Shown: positions 11,905-23,889, counted from the first letter of the stretch. The stretch: DNA of 64,000 bases from Tetranychus cinnabarinus (GCA_022266195.1 WHVY01000005.1:7564001-7628000), one strand, 5' to 3'. Notes: generated by a model from the sequence alone, not told the origin. A program made the numbers and translations.

Positions 11905-12045
11905 AATAAGTGATGATAAAAAGACTGGTTAAGGTCATGAGTAAATCATTACAAAGCGATTTTTAAGCGTGCTCATTTCAATCCAAGTTTGGCTGAAAAT
12001 AATGGAAATGTGTATTTTTCCAGATGATTAATTAATCGCAAGTTT
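11905..12045 (-). pseudogene. type I exon 2 relic
   Basis: The minus strand resembles the part of type I exon 2 that encodes the SG.IH.FN..SQ.W.ET repeat and the following residues, closest to the genes at 40386 and 48287. It is short and out of frame, with no associated exon 1. Confidence 0.55.
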
Positions 12046-12147
12046 TGTTTCACAGCTAATATATTATAATTTTTAAGATTACATTACAATATCATTACGC
12101 ACATTATAATTAAATCATGCGCAAAATAGGAAAGTACAAATGGTAGT

Positions 12148-13888
12148 TCAAGAATGAGATCTTTTTTCATACAAAGGTTTGATAGTTTGCATCGGCAAAA
12201 ACGTTGAAGTGAAGGCAATCAACTTGTCAACAGGAGCATTGGAGCTGTTGGAACCTAAGTTCACATTCATGATTCGATACTTCTCAATCCATTCTTCCTC
12301 ATAAAAATGTACTTTTCCTGACGATTTATTGACCAAAATAACTTTAACGTCGTTTGTTTGATGAGAAGTTAAGATTAAATCATCGAATTTCCACTTTTCG
12401 TCTTTGAATGGTTCACTCTTATTGAAGCATTTAGTTACATAATTGAATTGGATGAATTCGAGATCCTTTGTCAATATGTAAACAACATCGTCCAAAACAG
12501 TGGCTTTAAAAGAGTGTTCATGATCTTCATAATTATTGAACCAACTTTCATGTCTAGCTGGAAACATACCAAACCACTTCTCGTCGAGAGTTTTACCAAT
12601 TAAAATGAATTTTCCAGTAGATTCAATGATTAATTTCTCTTGTGTGTCGATTGCACCAGTAGGTGTCCAGTCACTATCCTCCAAATAGCAAGCAAAATAT
12701 CTGCGAAATAAGAAAATAATGTGATTGCAAAGTGATAAATTAATAAACTCATGTTGGAACAACATGCAGTTTTGTTATGAGGAAGACTTATAGATAAATG
12801 TTAACAAAAAATCAAGCTTGACAATTGTGACATTGTGAGATTGAAAAAAGACAATCATAAATTCAAAAAATATACTAAACATACTTGAGATCAAACAGAA
12901 ACTGCATAATAACTTTAGAAAATTGACTGTAATAAGTTCTACCAGCAACTTTGAAGTCGAGCCATCGAAATGTCCGTTTAAACCAATCAATTTTGATTCC
13001 TTTTGTTCCAGAATCAAATAAAATATCTGAAATGTTTTCTCCATGAACAAATTCAAGTGGCATAGAATCGTCTTGAATAAAATCACCGATCGTGAAACAC
13101 AAAAATTTATTATCAAACGCTTTTATTCTTAATCTTGAATCACCAATTCGATGAATAGAAACGAAGAGGTTTTGTCTGCTACGATTTAAATCAGATTCAA
13201 CGTCGGACGAGATAATTGAATCAAAATTAGTCAAAGCCTTGATATGTTCATCATTTTTTATTTTAACTAAATCATCAGGATCCATGAAAGACCAACGGAC
13301 ACAGTTCAGTAACTGTGGAACGAATTTTTGTCTGGACGCATTAATATTCACCCATTTTAAGATTGATTCAAAAATTTGATATTCAGAGTAAACCATTAAA
13401 TCTAATTTAAGAATAGCTTCAACTGTCTCAACTGGATAATTCAAGAAAATGACCGTATTAGTGATCGACAAGAAATGATGACAAATGAAGTTTTCAATTG
13501 ATCCTAAATTGATAAATTTCGACACTTTTGTAACTTGGGATAAAACCACTGGAAGATGTTCAATGGTGAAATTTTTATGAAAGTAAGAAAGACAAGGTTT
13601 TAAGAAATGTTCATCCAACATCAAGTAATCAGCTGCTTCGTAAAGATTGATCACATTCTCCATGTTAATCAAGAACGACCCAGAATGAATCCAATCCAGG
13701 ATAGCATTGAAGACATGTTCATCAAAATCAAGTTCCACTTTGTTTTCCTTTGATTCCAACAAATCACAACCAAACATTTTGTCAAAATATGGCACAACTG
13801 AACAAATTAACTTTTTAGAAACAGTATAAACAGTTTTTCTATTCACAATTTCCAATTTAACATCAAAATTTTTATCTTCGTGTTCCAT
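12148..13888 (-). CDS. BTB-BACK-Kelch-like protein, type II
   Basis: Exons 12885-13888 and 12148-12700, intron 184 bp, phase 2, 518 residues from the ATG at 13888 (MEHEDKNFDV). An in-frame ATG at 13897 would add three residues but has a poorer context. BTB about 10-106 (VSKKLICSVVPYFDKMFGCD), BACK about 108-220 (SEYQIFESILKWVNINASR, CVRWSFMDPDD), then FTIGDFIQDDSMPLEFVHGE. The donor reads CTCAA/GTATGT, so the split codon begins AA and gives Lys instead of the usual Ser. Exon 2: YFACYLED, short linker, LIIESTGKFILIGK, then ATVLDDVVYILTKDLEFIQF. It ends EKRSHS. Inferred Cullin-3 adaptor. Confidence 0.89.
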
Positions 13889-14274
13889 CTTTATCATTCA
13901 AACTGTAGCAAAGATTTTCATAAAATCTAAAAAAATTACAACTTCTTGATTGATTTAGTTTTTGGAAAATATTCAAATCAAAGAGTGATAATAAATTAAT
14001 TTAAACTGAAATGATCTTTTGGTTCACCATTGTATTAACACTTTGAACTTGAAAGTGTGATGTACTTCATAAGATATTTATTTGGTATTTGAGCTCAAAA
14101 GGCACCGCCTTAAATTATGAATCATAATTTTGTAGAATACTGGCGCCACCTATTGGATTAACCATTACTGAATTTATACCCAAGTCGCAATCTTTTAACG
14201 ATTCATTGAATGAATTTCATTCTTTTGAATGTATCTTTTTAATAATTAAAGTGTGTTACAGTTTCTCCATAAAC
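13889..14274. other. intergenic, nothing recognised
   Basis: Contains the 5' flank of the gene starting at 13888 and a TGGCGCCACCTATTGG motif near 14145, similar to that upstream of type I genes. No gene, RNA or element could be assigned. Confidence 0.45.
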
Positions 14275-14400
14275 CAAAGTATTAGCAATGAAAGATCTAT
14301 GATTCATTTAAAATTGAATCTAATTTTCATGTTTTTGCATTTCACAAATTAACCATTAGACTCGAGCAAAACTCTTCAAACCCTTCTGACATCGAGAAAT
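14275..14400 (-). pseudogene. type I exon 2 relic
   Basis: Retains the antisense of RSFIATVL (AGCAATGAAAGATCT) and of ESDGKF (CCATTAGACTCGAGC) in family order, with the intervening part deleted. Not translatable. Confidence 0.55.
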
Positions 14401-14534
14401 TCAGTCGAAAACTGAATAGAAAATGAAGAAAAAACATCGATATGGTGCTTAAAGCTCTACACGTCCTTTGGCCTTTCAGCTGCAGCATCTAATTGCATAC
14501 TTGCTAATTCAGGTTAGAGCAACTTACAAATTAT

Positions 14535-14580
14535 TAGACACTTTAATAACTTGCGATAGAACAAATGACCGGATTACAAA
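14535..14580 (-). pseudogene. short exon 1 relic
   Basis: About 45 bp resemble the antisense of VTKVSKL in BACK (GACACTTTAATAACTTGCG), isolated in the spacer. Confidence 0.35.
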
Positions 14581-14859
14581 TCGAGCGCTGAAAAAACATC
14601 AGAACTGCAATATTGAGCTATGCAAACGCCTTTAGTATTGAATGAATGACTTTGAATACTCGTAATTGAATGGATTATTTTATTGCTACTTTCTGTCTTC
14701 GCTGAAGCAGCTCAAAACTTGAACAAAATTCATATTTGCTAACTTGCTGAAACGCCAAGAGCTACGATATATTTTAGGATCATAAACAAATCTGAATTCA
14801 GAATTTTAAAGTTTTCTTCAAAAATAAAAAGATTGAGATTTGAATAATAGTGATATTGT

Positions 14860-15170
14860 GTCGGGAAAAATTTATGGCCAAACGCAGGTTTGATATTTTT
14901 TAAATATATAAATGCTGCAGTGAGGGCAGTGAAGTCAAATTCAGTATTTGAGATATCAGCGTAATTATAAGTCCATTTTGAACGCTTAGTGCAGTAAACA
15001 TGAATTCTTCCGATGTCTGGTGATTTGTCAAACAAAATTATCGCATCATCTTTAGTTTGGTGAGAAGTTAAATATACAGAATCGAATTCAAATGCATAAC
15101 CGGATTTGAATGGTTCACTCTTATTTTAGCTTTGAGTTGCATAATTAAACTCGATAAATTCGAGCTCGAA
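14860..15170 (-). pseudogene. decayed type II exon 2
   Basis: Encodes a recognisable C-terminal half (DKSPDIGRIHVYCTKRSKW, TALTAAFIYLKNIKPAFGHK) nearly identical to the gene at 33729-35413. The SY/NKSEPF region carries an in-frame stop (near 15125), and the sequence breaks off near 15170 before the LES.GK region. There is no exon 1. A sister relic lies at 20615-20855. Confidence 0.8.
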
Positions 15171-15449
15171 AAAGTATGTTGGAACACATTGAATTGTCTA
15201 TTGTAAAGCTCTAATACTTCACTAATATTACTATTTTTATTCTCTATTTCATTATTTAATTTGTAATCGTTTCTTGAAACAAATGTTTGGTATGATTGAA
15301 CCCTTTAGGAAGGTTAATAGTGGCGACCAAAAAGGTAGTTGTTGATAAAAGATATGGAATCGCATATAATACATTGGATTAAACTTTTATTTACTGGTAT
15401 TTCAAGTCCCATTGATACAATTTTCAAATGCCTTTTAAAATTCTAAAAT
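15171..15449. other. intergenic, nothing recognised
   Basis: A short spacer that shares the AAAGATATGGAATCGCAT segment with the 3' flanks of the type I genes at 21885 and 29151. No gene is seen. Confidence 0.5.
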
Positions 15450-15455
15450 TTTATT
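15450..15455 (-). terminator. poly(A) signal AATAAA
   Basis: AATAAA on the minus strand, 78 bp past the stop at 15533, within a CAAATAAAATTT context conserved at the same place after the type I genes at 21885 and 29151. Confidence 0.6.
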
Positions 15456-15532
15456 TGATAAAAACATCCGCCAAACGAATACAAAAGGGAATTCATATTC
15501 AAGATAAATCGAAAATAATATGATTGCAATTA

Positions 15533-17525
15533 TCAATCTAATAGATTGAATTTTCGTTTGATGCAAGGTTTGATTTTATCTAACGGTAAAAAGACTGTGG
15601 TTGAGGTCATAATGTAATCCTTTGTATCAGTTTGATTCGGCTTGCGATTGCTGATACTCGTTTCAGTCCAGGTTTGACTGCCAATGTTGAAATAGTGAAT
15701 TTTTCCACACGATTTATCGATCAAAACTATCTTATTATCGTTGTCTTGACGAGGAGTGATGATTAAATCCATAAATTTGAGTTGGTTATCTTTGAAAGGC
15801 GCAGTTTTTTTGAATGAATTATTTTCATAATTAAATTGAATAAATCTCAGTTTCTTTGTCAAAATAAAAATATTGGACCCTAAAACTGTAGCGATAAAAG
15901 ATCTTTGATCATAATTGACATAATATTTCATCTTGAACCATTCATGATGACGAACAGGAAAAAGGGCGTAAAACTTGTCATCTTTGCTTTTTCCAATCAC
16001 AATGAATTTACCATCAGACTCGAGTAGTAACCTTTCATCATTTTCTAAAGGAATCATCGATGGGGCGCTGCGAATTGCAGATTGACCAGAGGTGTGAGGC
16101 ATATCTGCATAACGATCAGAGCGTCGCGGCCGCGATGGCCCCATTAAAACAATATTATTAATATCTCGGTTGTTACCCAGATGTGGTATGCGAGCATGCT
16201 CATATACGCTGGGAGGCAGATCACAGTGAAGCAAACGAGGATCAGAGACAAGAGCATGAGGTCTGTGCCTAGAAGTAGCGAGGGAGCGAAGATGAAAAAG
16301 TTCGATGAAAGGATCATCAGCATATCCACCACATTTGTCTTCCAAGTAGAGAATAGTACTGAAAATTCAACAATAATAATTTGTTAATTACATATCTAAT
16401 AACATAACAGTATTTCATAAAAAAATTGGAAACCAAGAACTAAAAGAATGACTGAATTCAAAATTTAATATCAAGTTTCTAAACTTACCTTGATGTAGTC
16501 TGACTGGAGACAATCAGTTTGTTGATTTGCAGATAATAAGACTCGTCACTTTCAAAATTGAGCCAACGGAATTTCTTAGCTTCCCAATCAATTCGTACTC
16601 CTTTGGTTCCACAATCGTATAAAACATCTGATATGTTTTCTCCATGAACAAATTCTAATGACATTGAGACATCTAGGTTAAAATAACCAACAGGTACCCA
16701 AAATTGTGACTGAAGAACTCTTATATTCAGACACATAGCATCAATTTTCTGGATGAACATCAATAAACATTGATCAGTGCGATTGGAAGTGCAGTTAAGT
16801 TTACAATTATCAGGACAACATAACTTTTTTTCAATATCTTGAATTGTTGCGATGTATGGAAGTTCCATTATTTTAGATGAGATATCAGTTCCAGCATAAC
16901 ACCAACGAATACATTTTAATAATCGAAGACGATATTCTTTTCTAAGATCAGCTTTAGCTTTGACCCAATCATTGATTGCCTCCAATACTTGATATTCAGA
17001 AGAAACCATCAAATCTAAACCGCAGATGTACTCTACTGTTTCAACTGGGTAATCAAGAAATATGGATGTTTTAATGATCTTCAAGAAATGGCGACAGATG
17101 AATGTGTTTAAGGCACCAGAGTTAATCAGTTTAGATGTTTTAGTCACTTGAGGAATAATAACTGGAAGATGTTCAATGGTGAAATTTGCATGAAAATAAG
17201 AGTAACAATCATTTGATAGGTCGTTCAACATCAAATAATCGGCAACATCAAACAAGGCGATAACACTTTCCATTTCAATTTGAACCGAATCAGAATGAAT
17301 CCAATTGAGTACACAATCGAAACTGTGTTCATCAAGATCCAATTGAACTGTGTTTTCTTTTCCTTCCAATAAGTCACAGCAAAACATTTTCTCAAAGTAT
17401 GGTATCGATGAACAAATGAACTTTTTAGAGACATGGTAAGTTTTTGATCTATTTATAATCGTCAATTTATCCTCAGACTCAGAAACTTCCGGTAATCTAC
17501 CAGAAGATGTATTGGAATCAGCCAT
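15533..17525 (-). CDS. BTB-BACK-Kelch-like protein, type I
   Basis: Exons 16489-17525 and 15533-16358, intron 130 bp, phase 2, 620 residues. The start is the ATG at 17525 (MADSNTSSGR), the first ATG in the frame. BTB about 18-115 (SKTYHVSKKFICSSIPYF, LNWIHSDS), BACK about 118-235 (SEYQVLEAINDWVKAKAD, CIRWCYAGTDISSK), then SLEFVHGENISDVLYDCG and KKFRWLNFESDESYY. Exon 2: STILYLEDKCGGYADDPF, a linker of about 90 residues (rich in R, P, H and S, with GPSRPRRSDRYADM), LLLESDGKFIVIGK, and Kelch-like repeats FIATVLGSNIFILTKKLRF and KIVLIDKSCGKIHYFN. Inferred Cullin-3 adaptor. The linker shares only its first dozen residues and its last part with the gene at 21885. Confidence 0.9.
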
Positions 17526-18244
17526 CGCGAATCAAATCAATAACTTAAAAAGTACAAATTTTGAAAATGATCAGAGGAAACAACAGTTTGTTAAGAGAAG
17601 CAGAATATTAAACCAGGATCTTACACGAAGACTCTTTGTAGAGAAACTATGTAGCAAACCAACTTCAGCGCGACCAAACAAAGACTGGTTTGTAAAGTTG
17701 AGAATCATCTTATAAAGATTTCTTAGTTACTTTGGGTTTACTCTTTGCTACAAAGCTAAATGTTTACCATTGTAACTATTCTCTAGCGACATCTATTGTT
17801 TCTATGTCAATTGATGACTAAACCAAAGTCCAAAGAATTAGGTTTAAATATTAAAGAACAAATATCAAATAATTAGTTGACTAAAAATTGAAAAAATTGA
17901 ATCAATTTAGCTAAATCAATTAATTGTTTGAAATGAGTACACTCTGAGAGTATCAAGACTGTCTTGGTTACCGAATAGAAAGTTGACAAAAAATTTTATT
18001 ATCCAAATCAAACGGAGTAATAACTTCACTCGATCTCCAACTTATACAAATGTTGATGAAATGAACAAACTGTCAAAAAGTCAATCTAATTTTTAACTGA
18101 TCATATTGAATACTGGCCGTAATCCTTTGAAATATCGACTTAAGCGTCTTCACACAGGTGTTAACAAGAATTGAGAATATATCGACACTTATTTGCTGCT
18201 AATAAATTTGTTTTACTTGAGAGCTCAGTTAAAAGAATTTTCAC
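17526..18244. other. 5' flank and spacer
   Basis: Holds AACAACAGTTTGTTAAGAGA and CCAACTTCAGCGCGACC segments almost identical to 23940-24060 upstream of the type I gene starting at 23889, plus CTAGCGACATCTATTG. No gene is seen; the short plus-strand frame at 17512-17715 is not conserved. Confidence 0.5.
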
Positions 18245-18459
18245 GGGACATGCTTTTGTCCACCACTTTTTCGTCGTATTGTTCACCATATTGTCCATCA
18301 CCCAAATCAAACTAGATCAATCAATCAAATCAACAAATTGTTCACTACTTTTCAGATGCGATGGCGATTAATAGTGAATGTGTTAGATTCGGGTGGTGGA
18401 CAATACGTTGAAAAAAGTGGCGGATAAAGTGGTGGATGGGGTGGAAAAAAGCCGGTCCC
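18245..18459. mobile_element. degraded relative of the foldback element
   Basis: Runs from GGGACATGCTTTTGTCCACC to GGAAAAAAGCCGGTCCC, with CACCCAAATCAA and GGTGGACAATACG inside. The arms are shorter and less perfect than at 10928-11321. Most similar to the copy at 24596-24784. Confidence 0.7.
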
Positions 18460-18579
18460 ATTTTCCCATTCTCCATCTAATTAATTGTGATTTTTAACTA
18501 GTGTTTAATTGTTTACTTTACTCGATAATTAACATTAGATCGAGGCTGAAAAAACATTAACTGAGCCTTCTGTGTAATC

Positions 18580-19125
18580 TAATCTTGCAAATAATTAGAT
18601 GTTTTAATTAACTTAACAAATTGAGAATAATTTTTAGTTACATTTCAAATTGAAGTTTATGTTGCGCACTGATCATATGTCTATGATTGTAAGTTCAATT
18701 GCTTTCATTTGTTAGCTAACAAAGAGTATACAGGGTGAGGAGAAGTTTCTAGGCATTTGATGATGAAATAATGCACTAAAGTTATTTGAAAGCTTCCCTA
18801 ACAACTTTCTTCACACCCTGTATACTCTTTGTTAGCTACTGTAACAAAGTGAGCCGCCTAAACCGTTGTTTGCTGATGAATCTGGGTTTAAGTTACTTAA
18901 CACTTTATCTTCAATAAAAATAAAAAAATTTTTCAAGCTTCTTTTTAGGCTTGTTAAGCTGATCTCATGATGTTATAAAACATAGATGTTACATCATCAT
19001 CTGGACTCTTGATACTTTTGCTCCATTTGAAAGCAATGATCTTTATTTGGATTGACAGAAAAAATTTTTATTTGGCAATTCAAATCGTATCAATTTATTA
19101 ACACATAATGGACATAAAACATGTT
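18580..19125. repeat. recurrent intergenic block, copy 3
   Basis: Carries CATATGTCTATGATTGTAAG, AAAGTGAGCCGCC, CTTTATCTTC, GGCTTGTTAAGCTGATC, TACATCATCATCTGGACTC and TTTATTTGGATTGAC in the usual order. The 94-bp element at 18729-18822 is inserted in it. Confidence 0.6.
18729..18822. mobile_element. 94-bp mariner-like MITE
   Basis: Ends TACAGGGTGAGGAGAAGTTT and the imperfect reverse complement AACTTTCTTCACACCCTGTA, flanked by TA on both sides (18727-18728 and 18823-18824), as expected of Tc1/mariner insertion. The flanking ACAAAGAG/CTCTTTGT is itself palindromic, so the true edge may lie up to 12 bp outward. Non-coding. Confidence 0.75.
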
Positions 19126-19439
19126 AAATATGATGGGTAGATTTGGGTGATGAAAAAGTGATGAATGTGAACGGAAAAAGCTGATTCCACCATTGACAAA
19201 ATTCATATTTGCTCAAAATTTATAATGATATTAAATTTTATTATTAATTTTCATGAAAAAGTTTGTTCAAATGAATGCATTTAAAATGAGAGATTCAAAG
19301 AATCAACCTACAATGGTAAATTATTCATGATCTACCATGAACAAGATCGAGAAATTACAGCACACGTTTAGTAAACTATTTAAGTTCCTTACATTCTGAT
19401 CCATTACCTCCATAGTGAGGAGTACCTCTACCTGAATAG

Positions 19440-20152
19440 TACCTCTACGATTACCCAGAGAACACAGAATTTCATTAATATCTTGAGTTGTCGCTATATA
19501 TGGAACTTCCATAATTTTAGATGAAATATCAGTTCCAGCATAACACCAACGAATACATTTTAAAAAATCAAGAAGATATTTTAAGCTTTAGCTTTAATCC
19601 AGTCATTAATAGCTTCCAATACTTGGTATTCAGAAGAAATCATCAAATCTAATTTGCACTCTACCGTTCCAACTGGATAATTCAGAAAAATAAAAGTTTT
19701 AACAATCTTCAAAAAATGGCGACAAATGAATGTATCTAAAGCACCAGAGTTGATCAGTTTAGATGTTTTAGTTACTTGAGGAATAATAACGGAAAGATGT
19801 TCAATGGTGAAATTTGCATGAAAATAAGAGTAACAATCCTTTGATAGATCGTTCAACATTAAATTATCTGCAACATCAAACAAGGCGATAACACTTTCAT
19901 TTCAATTTGAACCGAATCAGAATGAATCCAATTGAGTACACAAGAAAAACTGTGTTCTTCAAGATTTAATTCAACTCGGTTTTCTCTCGCTTCTAACAGA
20001 TCACTGCTAAACATACTTTGAAAATAAAGTATCGATAAACAAATGAACTTTTCGGAGACACATTAAGTCTCTGATCTATTAGTAATTGTCAATTGATCAT
20101 CAGACTCGGAAATTTCCAGTATTTGATCAGAATATTCATTGTAATCAGCCAT
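19440..20152 (-). pseudogene. decayed type I exon 1
   Basis: A type I exon 1 from an ATG near 20152 (antisense of MADYNEYSDQ) to NEILCSLGN near 19450. A 1-bp deletion near 19898 and a deletion near 19575 break the frame, the WIHS region is altered, and the last 100 residues with the donor site are missing. There is no exon 2 downstream. Closest to the gene starting at 31083. Confidence 0.85.
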
Positions 20153-20614
20153 CGCGAATCAAAAAGGTACAATTTTTGAAAATTATTAGAGGAAACAATA
20201 GTTTATTGAATGAACCAGAATATTTAACCAGGATCTTATACAGACTTTTTGTAGAGAAACTGATGTAAGTAAGCGACTTTCAGGGTTGCAGAACAAAAAG
20301 TAAACTTAAAAAGATGAGAATCTCATATACAAATTTGTTTAGTTACCTTGTACACACTTGGGCTGCAAAGTTCAATGTTGATGAATTGGTGTCCTGTAAG
20401 TTCGCCAATTTTAAGCTGTAAAACAAACAAAGGGTCCAATCCTTAGCTCAATGACATCAATTAGTATGATGTTTCTAGCAACTGATTTTAATTAAATCAA
20501 TTATTGTAATTAATTTTAAATTTTTGCTCAATGAATAACTTGCTGTGCACATAAGCTATTTCCAGTGACTGGCAGTATCTGGTACTCCACTGTATTTAAA
20601 GAGCATAAGACAAA
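20153..20614. other. 5' flank of the decayed exon
   Basis: Shares GTAAGTAAGCGACTTTCAGG and AACCAGGATCTTAT segments with 31130-31230 upstream of the type I gene starting at 31083, which supports their common origin. No gene. Confidence 0.5.
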
Positions 20615-20855
20615 TCTGAATTAAAAATTTTAAGCCTTTTATACTAAATAGAAAAGAGAAAGCTCAGACTGAGATTTGAATAATAGTGATATTGAGTCGG
20701 GAAAAATTTAAGTCCAAACGCAGGTTTGATATTTTTCAAATATAGCAATGCTGCAGTGAAGGCAGTGAAGTCAAATTCAGTATTTGAGATATCAGCGTAA
20801 TTTTAATCCCATTTCGCATGCAATGCAGCAAACATGAATTCTTATGACATGAATT
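20615..20855 (-). pseudogene. decayed type II exon 2, C-terminal part
   Basis: The minus strand matches the last 65 codons of the gene at 33729-35413 (antisense of TAFTAAFLSLKNIKPAFG and KFFPTQ), with a mutated splice of codons near 20800 and truncation after about 20850. No exon 1. Confidence 0.75.
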
Positions 20856-21298
20856 ATCATTTCCATCAACTAACAGTTATGATTACAAAAAATCAATTTA
20901 GTTTCCGTTTCAGTTTTGAAGAGGTGTCGAAGCAAATCATCATAATGTTTCTTTTCCAATATGGAACGCAGTGCATGAGTGACAACTCTTTTGTATTGCT
21001 CTTCTATTGTATACCATTTACTGCTATAATTTTATAAGACCTTATATCTAGCACATCAATAAACAAAATAGTTTTCTAATTAAATAAATATGAATGTTTA
21101 TGCTTCAGAAATCTACAAAAATTTAATTTTACACTGACTGCAATAAGCAAGTTGAAATGAGGATAAACTCCCTATTTCTTTTGTTTACTAAACACATGGT
21201 GTTGAGAGCCAGAAATGCTTTTAATATTAGTAATTTATATTGTATTTAATTATGTTTGATTAAACTGAGTTGATTTGTTTTGATTCCATTGACATTTG
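20856..21298. other. intergenic, nothing recognised
   Basis: AT-rich spacer with no conserved open frame, repeat or RNA that I could recognise. Confidence 0.4.
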
Positions 21299-21319
21299 AT
21301 TGCTTAAATTGTTTCCAGC

Positions 21320-21500
21320 TAAAATTCTCAATAATTATGTTCCTCAACGGATTCAACTTATTGCAGCCATTGTATGTACAAGTCTGCAAAGACATAGAAG
21401 CATTTTTCAAAAATTAAATTTAGTAATGAGACAAAGTGATCTGATTAATACAACTGAATACGAAACGCTTCGACTATCCCTAAAAATTAGAAATACATAA
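21320..21500 (+). CDS. possible orphan exon, unknown protein
   Basis: An acceptor-like TTGTTTCCAG ends at 21319 and is followed by an open frame encoding about 60 residues, AKILNNYVPQRIQLIAAIV... to ..LRLSLKIRNT, closing with TAA at 21498-21500. The composition (balanced amino acids, mixed synonymous codons) looks more coding-like than the spacer. No start, no preceding exon and no family were recognised. It could be the last exon of a plus-strand gene, a captured gene fragment inside an element, or chance. Confidence 0.25.
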
Positions 21501-21778
21501 TTTACATTGATATACATAGAGCTTGTATTCAGATAACTTAATGATGAGATATCTTCAGATTGAAGGCATTATCAAATTCAATCTAAACAATAAGCAAAGC
21601 AATGGACACATTACACCACTATGATTGAAGCCTTTCTAAAGACTAAAAGTTGACGACCAAAAAGGCATAAGTTGTTGATAAAAGATATGGAATCGCATAG
21701 ATCGCATCTGTTATTCCAAGTCCTATTGATACAATTTTCAAATGCCTTAACTCTTAGTTTCAATTTTAAAATGCAAAT

Positions 21779-21784
21779 TTTATT
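21779..21784 (-). terminator. poly(A) signal AATAAA
   Basis: AATAAA on the minus strand, about 100 bp after the stop at 21885, in a context shared with 15450-15455 and 29068-29073. Confidence 0.6.
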
Positions 21785-21884
21785 TGATAAAAATTTCAGT
21801 CAAACGAATACAAAAGTAAAGTTCATATGCAAGAGAAATTTTAAGATTATATGATTGCGATTATCAATCCAATAAATTGAATTT

Positions 21885-23889
21885 TCATTTGATGCAAGGT
21901 TTGACTTTATCTAAAGGTAAAAAGACTGTGGTTGCGGTCATAATGAAATCCTTTCGATTAGTTTGATTCGGCCTGCGATTGCTGTTACTCGTTTCAGTCC
22001 AGGTTTGACTGCCAACGTTGAAATAGTGAATTTTTCCAGACGATTTATCGATCAAAACTATTTTATTATCGTTGTCTTGACGAGAAGTGATGATTAAATC
22101 CATAAATTTGAGTTTGTTATCTTTGAACGGCGCAGTTTTTATGAATGAATTATTTTCATAATTAAATTGAATAAATTGCCGTTTCTGTGTCAAAATAAAA
22201 ATGTTGGACCCTAAAACTGTAGCGATAAAAGATCTTTCATCATAATTGACATAATATTTAATCTTGAACCATTCATGATGACGAACAGGAAAAAGAGCGT
22301 AAAACTTGTCATCTTTAGTTTTTCCAACCACAATGAATTTACCATCAGACTCGAGCAGTAACCTTTCATCATTTTCTAAAGGAATCGTCGATGGGACGTC
22401 GTGAATTGCAGATTGACCAGATGTTTGAAGAGCCAATGTATAAATTAAAGGAAAAAGGTGTGGTGGTAATACCCGAATAATGTCTGATCGATCAGCTTGC
22501 GACCGGGAGTCTTGTACAGGAACAGGGTTGTACCCAAGCAAACGACCGTCATGTGGTTTTACATGATCAAATTCATTGCTATTGACTAGCGACTGGGGAT
22601 CAGAAAAGTTAGGAGCAGGAATTCTTCGCCTAGAAGTAGCGAGAGAGCGAAGATGAAAAAGTTCAATAAAAGGATCATCAGCATATCCGCCACATTTGTC
22701 TTCCAAGTAGAGAATGGTACTGAAATTCAACAGAAATAATTTTTTTAATTACATATCTAATAAAATAACAGTATTTTATAAAAAAAATTGGAAGCCAAGG
22801 ACTAAAAGAATGACTGAAAGCAGCATTTAAGAAAAACTAAGTTTTTAAACCTTACCTTGGTGCAGTCTGACTGGAGACAATCAGTTTGTTGATTTGCAGA
22901 TAATATGATTCATCACTTTCAAAATTGAGCCAACGGAATTTCTTGGCTTCCCAATCAATTCGCACTCCTTTGGTTCCACAATCATATAGAACATCTGATA
23001 TGTTCTCTCCATGAACCAATTCTAGTGACATAGAATCATCTAAATTAAAAATACCAACAGGTAACCAAGATTGTGACTGCAGAACTCTTATACTCAGAAC
23101 CATGTCATCAATTTTCTGGATGAACATCAATAAACATTGATCAGTGCGATTATAAGGGCACTTATGTTTACTATTACCAGGAGAACACAAAATTTTATCA
23201 ATATCCTGAATTGTTGCGATATAAGGAAGTTCCATTATTTTAGATGAGATATCAGTTCCAGCATAACACCAACGAATACATCTTAATAATCGAAGACGAT
23301 AATCTTTTCTGTCATCAGCTTTAGCTTTGACCCAATCATTAATTGCTTCCAATACTTGGTATTCAGAAGATATCAGCAAATCTAAACCGCAGATGTACTC
23401 TACCGTTTCAACAGGATAATTCAGAAAAATAGAAGTCTTGACAATCTTTAAGAAATGGTGACAGATGAATGTGTTTAAGGCACCAGAGTTGATCAGTTTA
23501 GATGTTTTAGTCACTTGAGGAATAATAACTGGAAGATGTTCAATGGTGAAATTTGCATGAAAATAAGAGTAACAATCCTTTGATAGATTGTTTAACGTCA
23601 AATTATCTGCAACATCAAACAAGGCAATAACACTTTCCATTTTAATTGGAATAGATTCAGGACGAGTTGCATTAAGTACAGAATCAAGAGTTTGTTTATA
23701 TAGATCCGATCCAACTTTGCTTTCTCTTGCTTCTAACAAGTCACAGCAAAACATTTTTTCAAAGGCTGGTAGCGTTGAAATTAACTTTTTTAAAACATGG
23801 AAAGTCTTTGATCCATTTATGGCCATCAATTTATCAGCAAACTCAGAGATTTCCAGTAATTGATCAGAATATTCATTGGAATCAGCCAT
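21885..23889 (-). CDS. BTB-BACK-Kelch-like protein, type I, degenerate BTB
   Basis: Exons 22856-23889 and 21885-22719, intron 136 bp, phase 2, 622 residues. The ATG at 23889 (MADSNEYSDQ) matches paralogues; the upstream in-frame codon is TTG. From about residue 85 onward it is close to the gene at 29151-31083 (BACK, SLELVHGENISD, intron and exon 2 ends). The first 85 residues differ strongly: KTFHVLKKLISTLPAFEKMF loses three positions, and the usual LDLDEHSF..VLNWIHSDS reads SDLYKQTLDSVLNATRPES. The reading frame stays open, so this is a diverged BTB, not a frameshift. The linker in exon 2 is about 95 residues (DPQSLVNSNEFDHV..DIIRVLPPHLF). It may have lost normal BTB dimerisation or Cullin-3 binding; that is inference. 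Confidence 0.87.
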
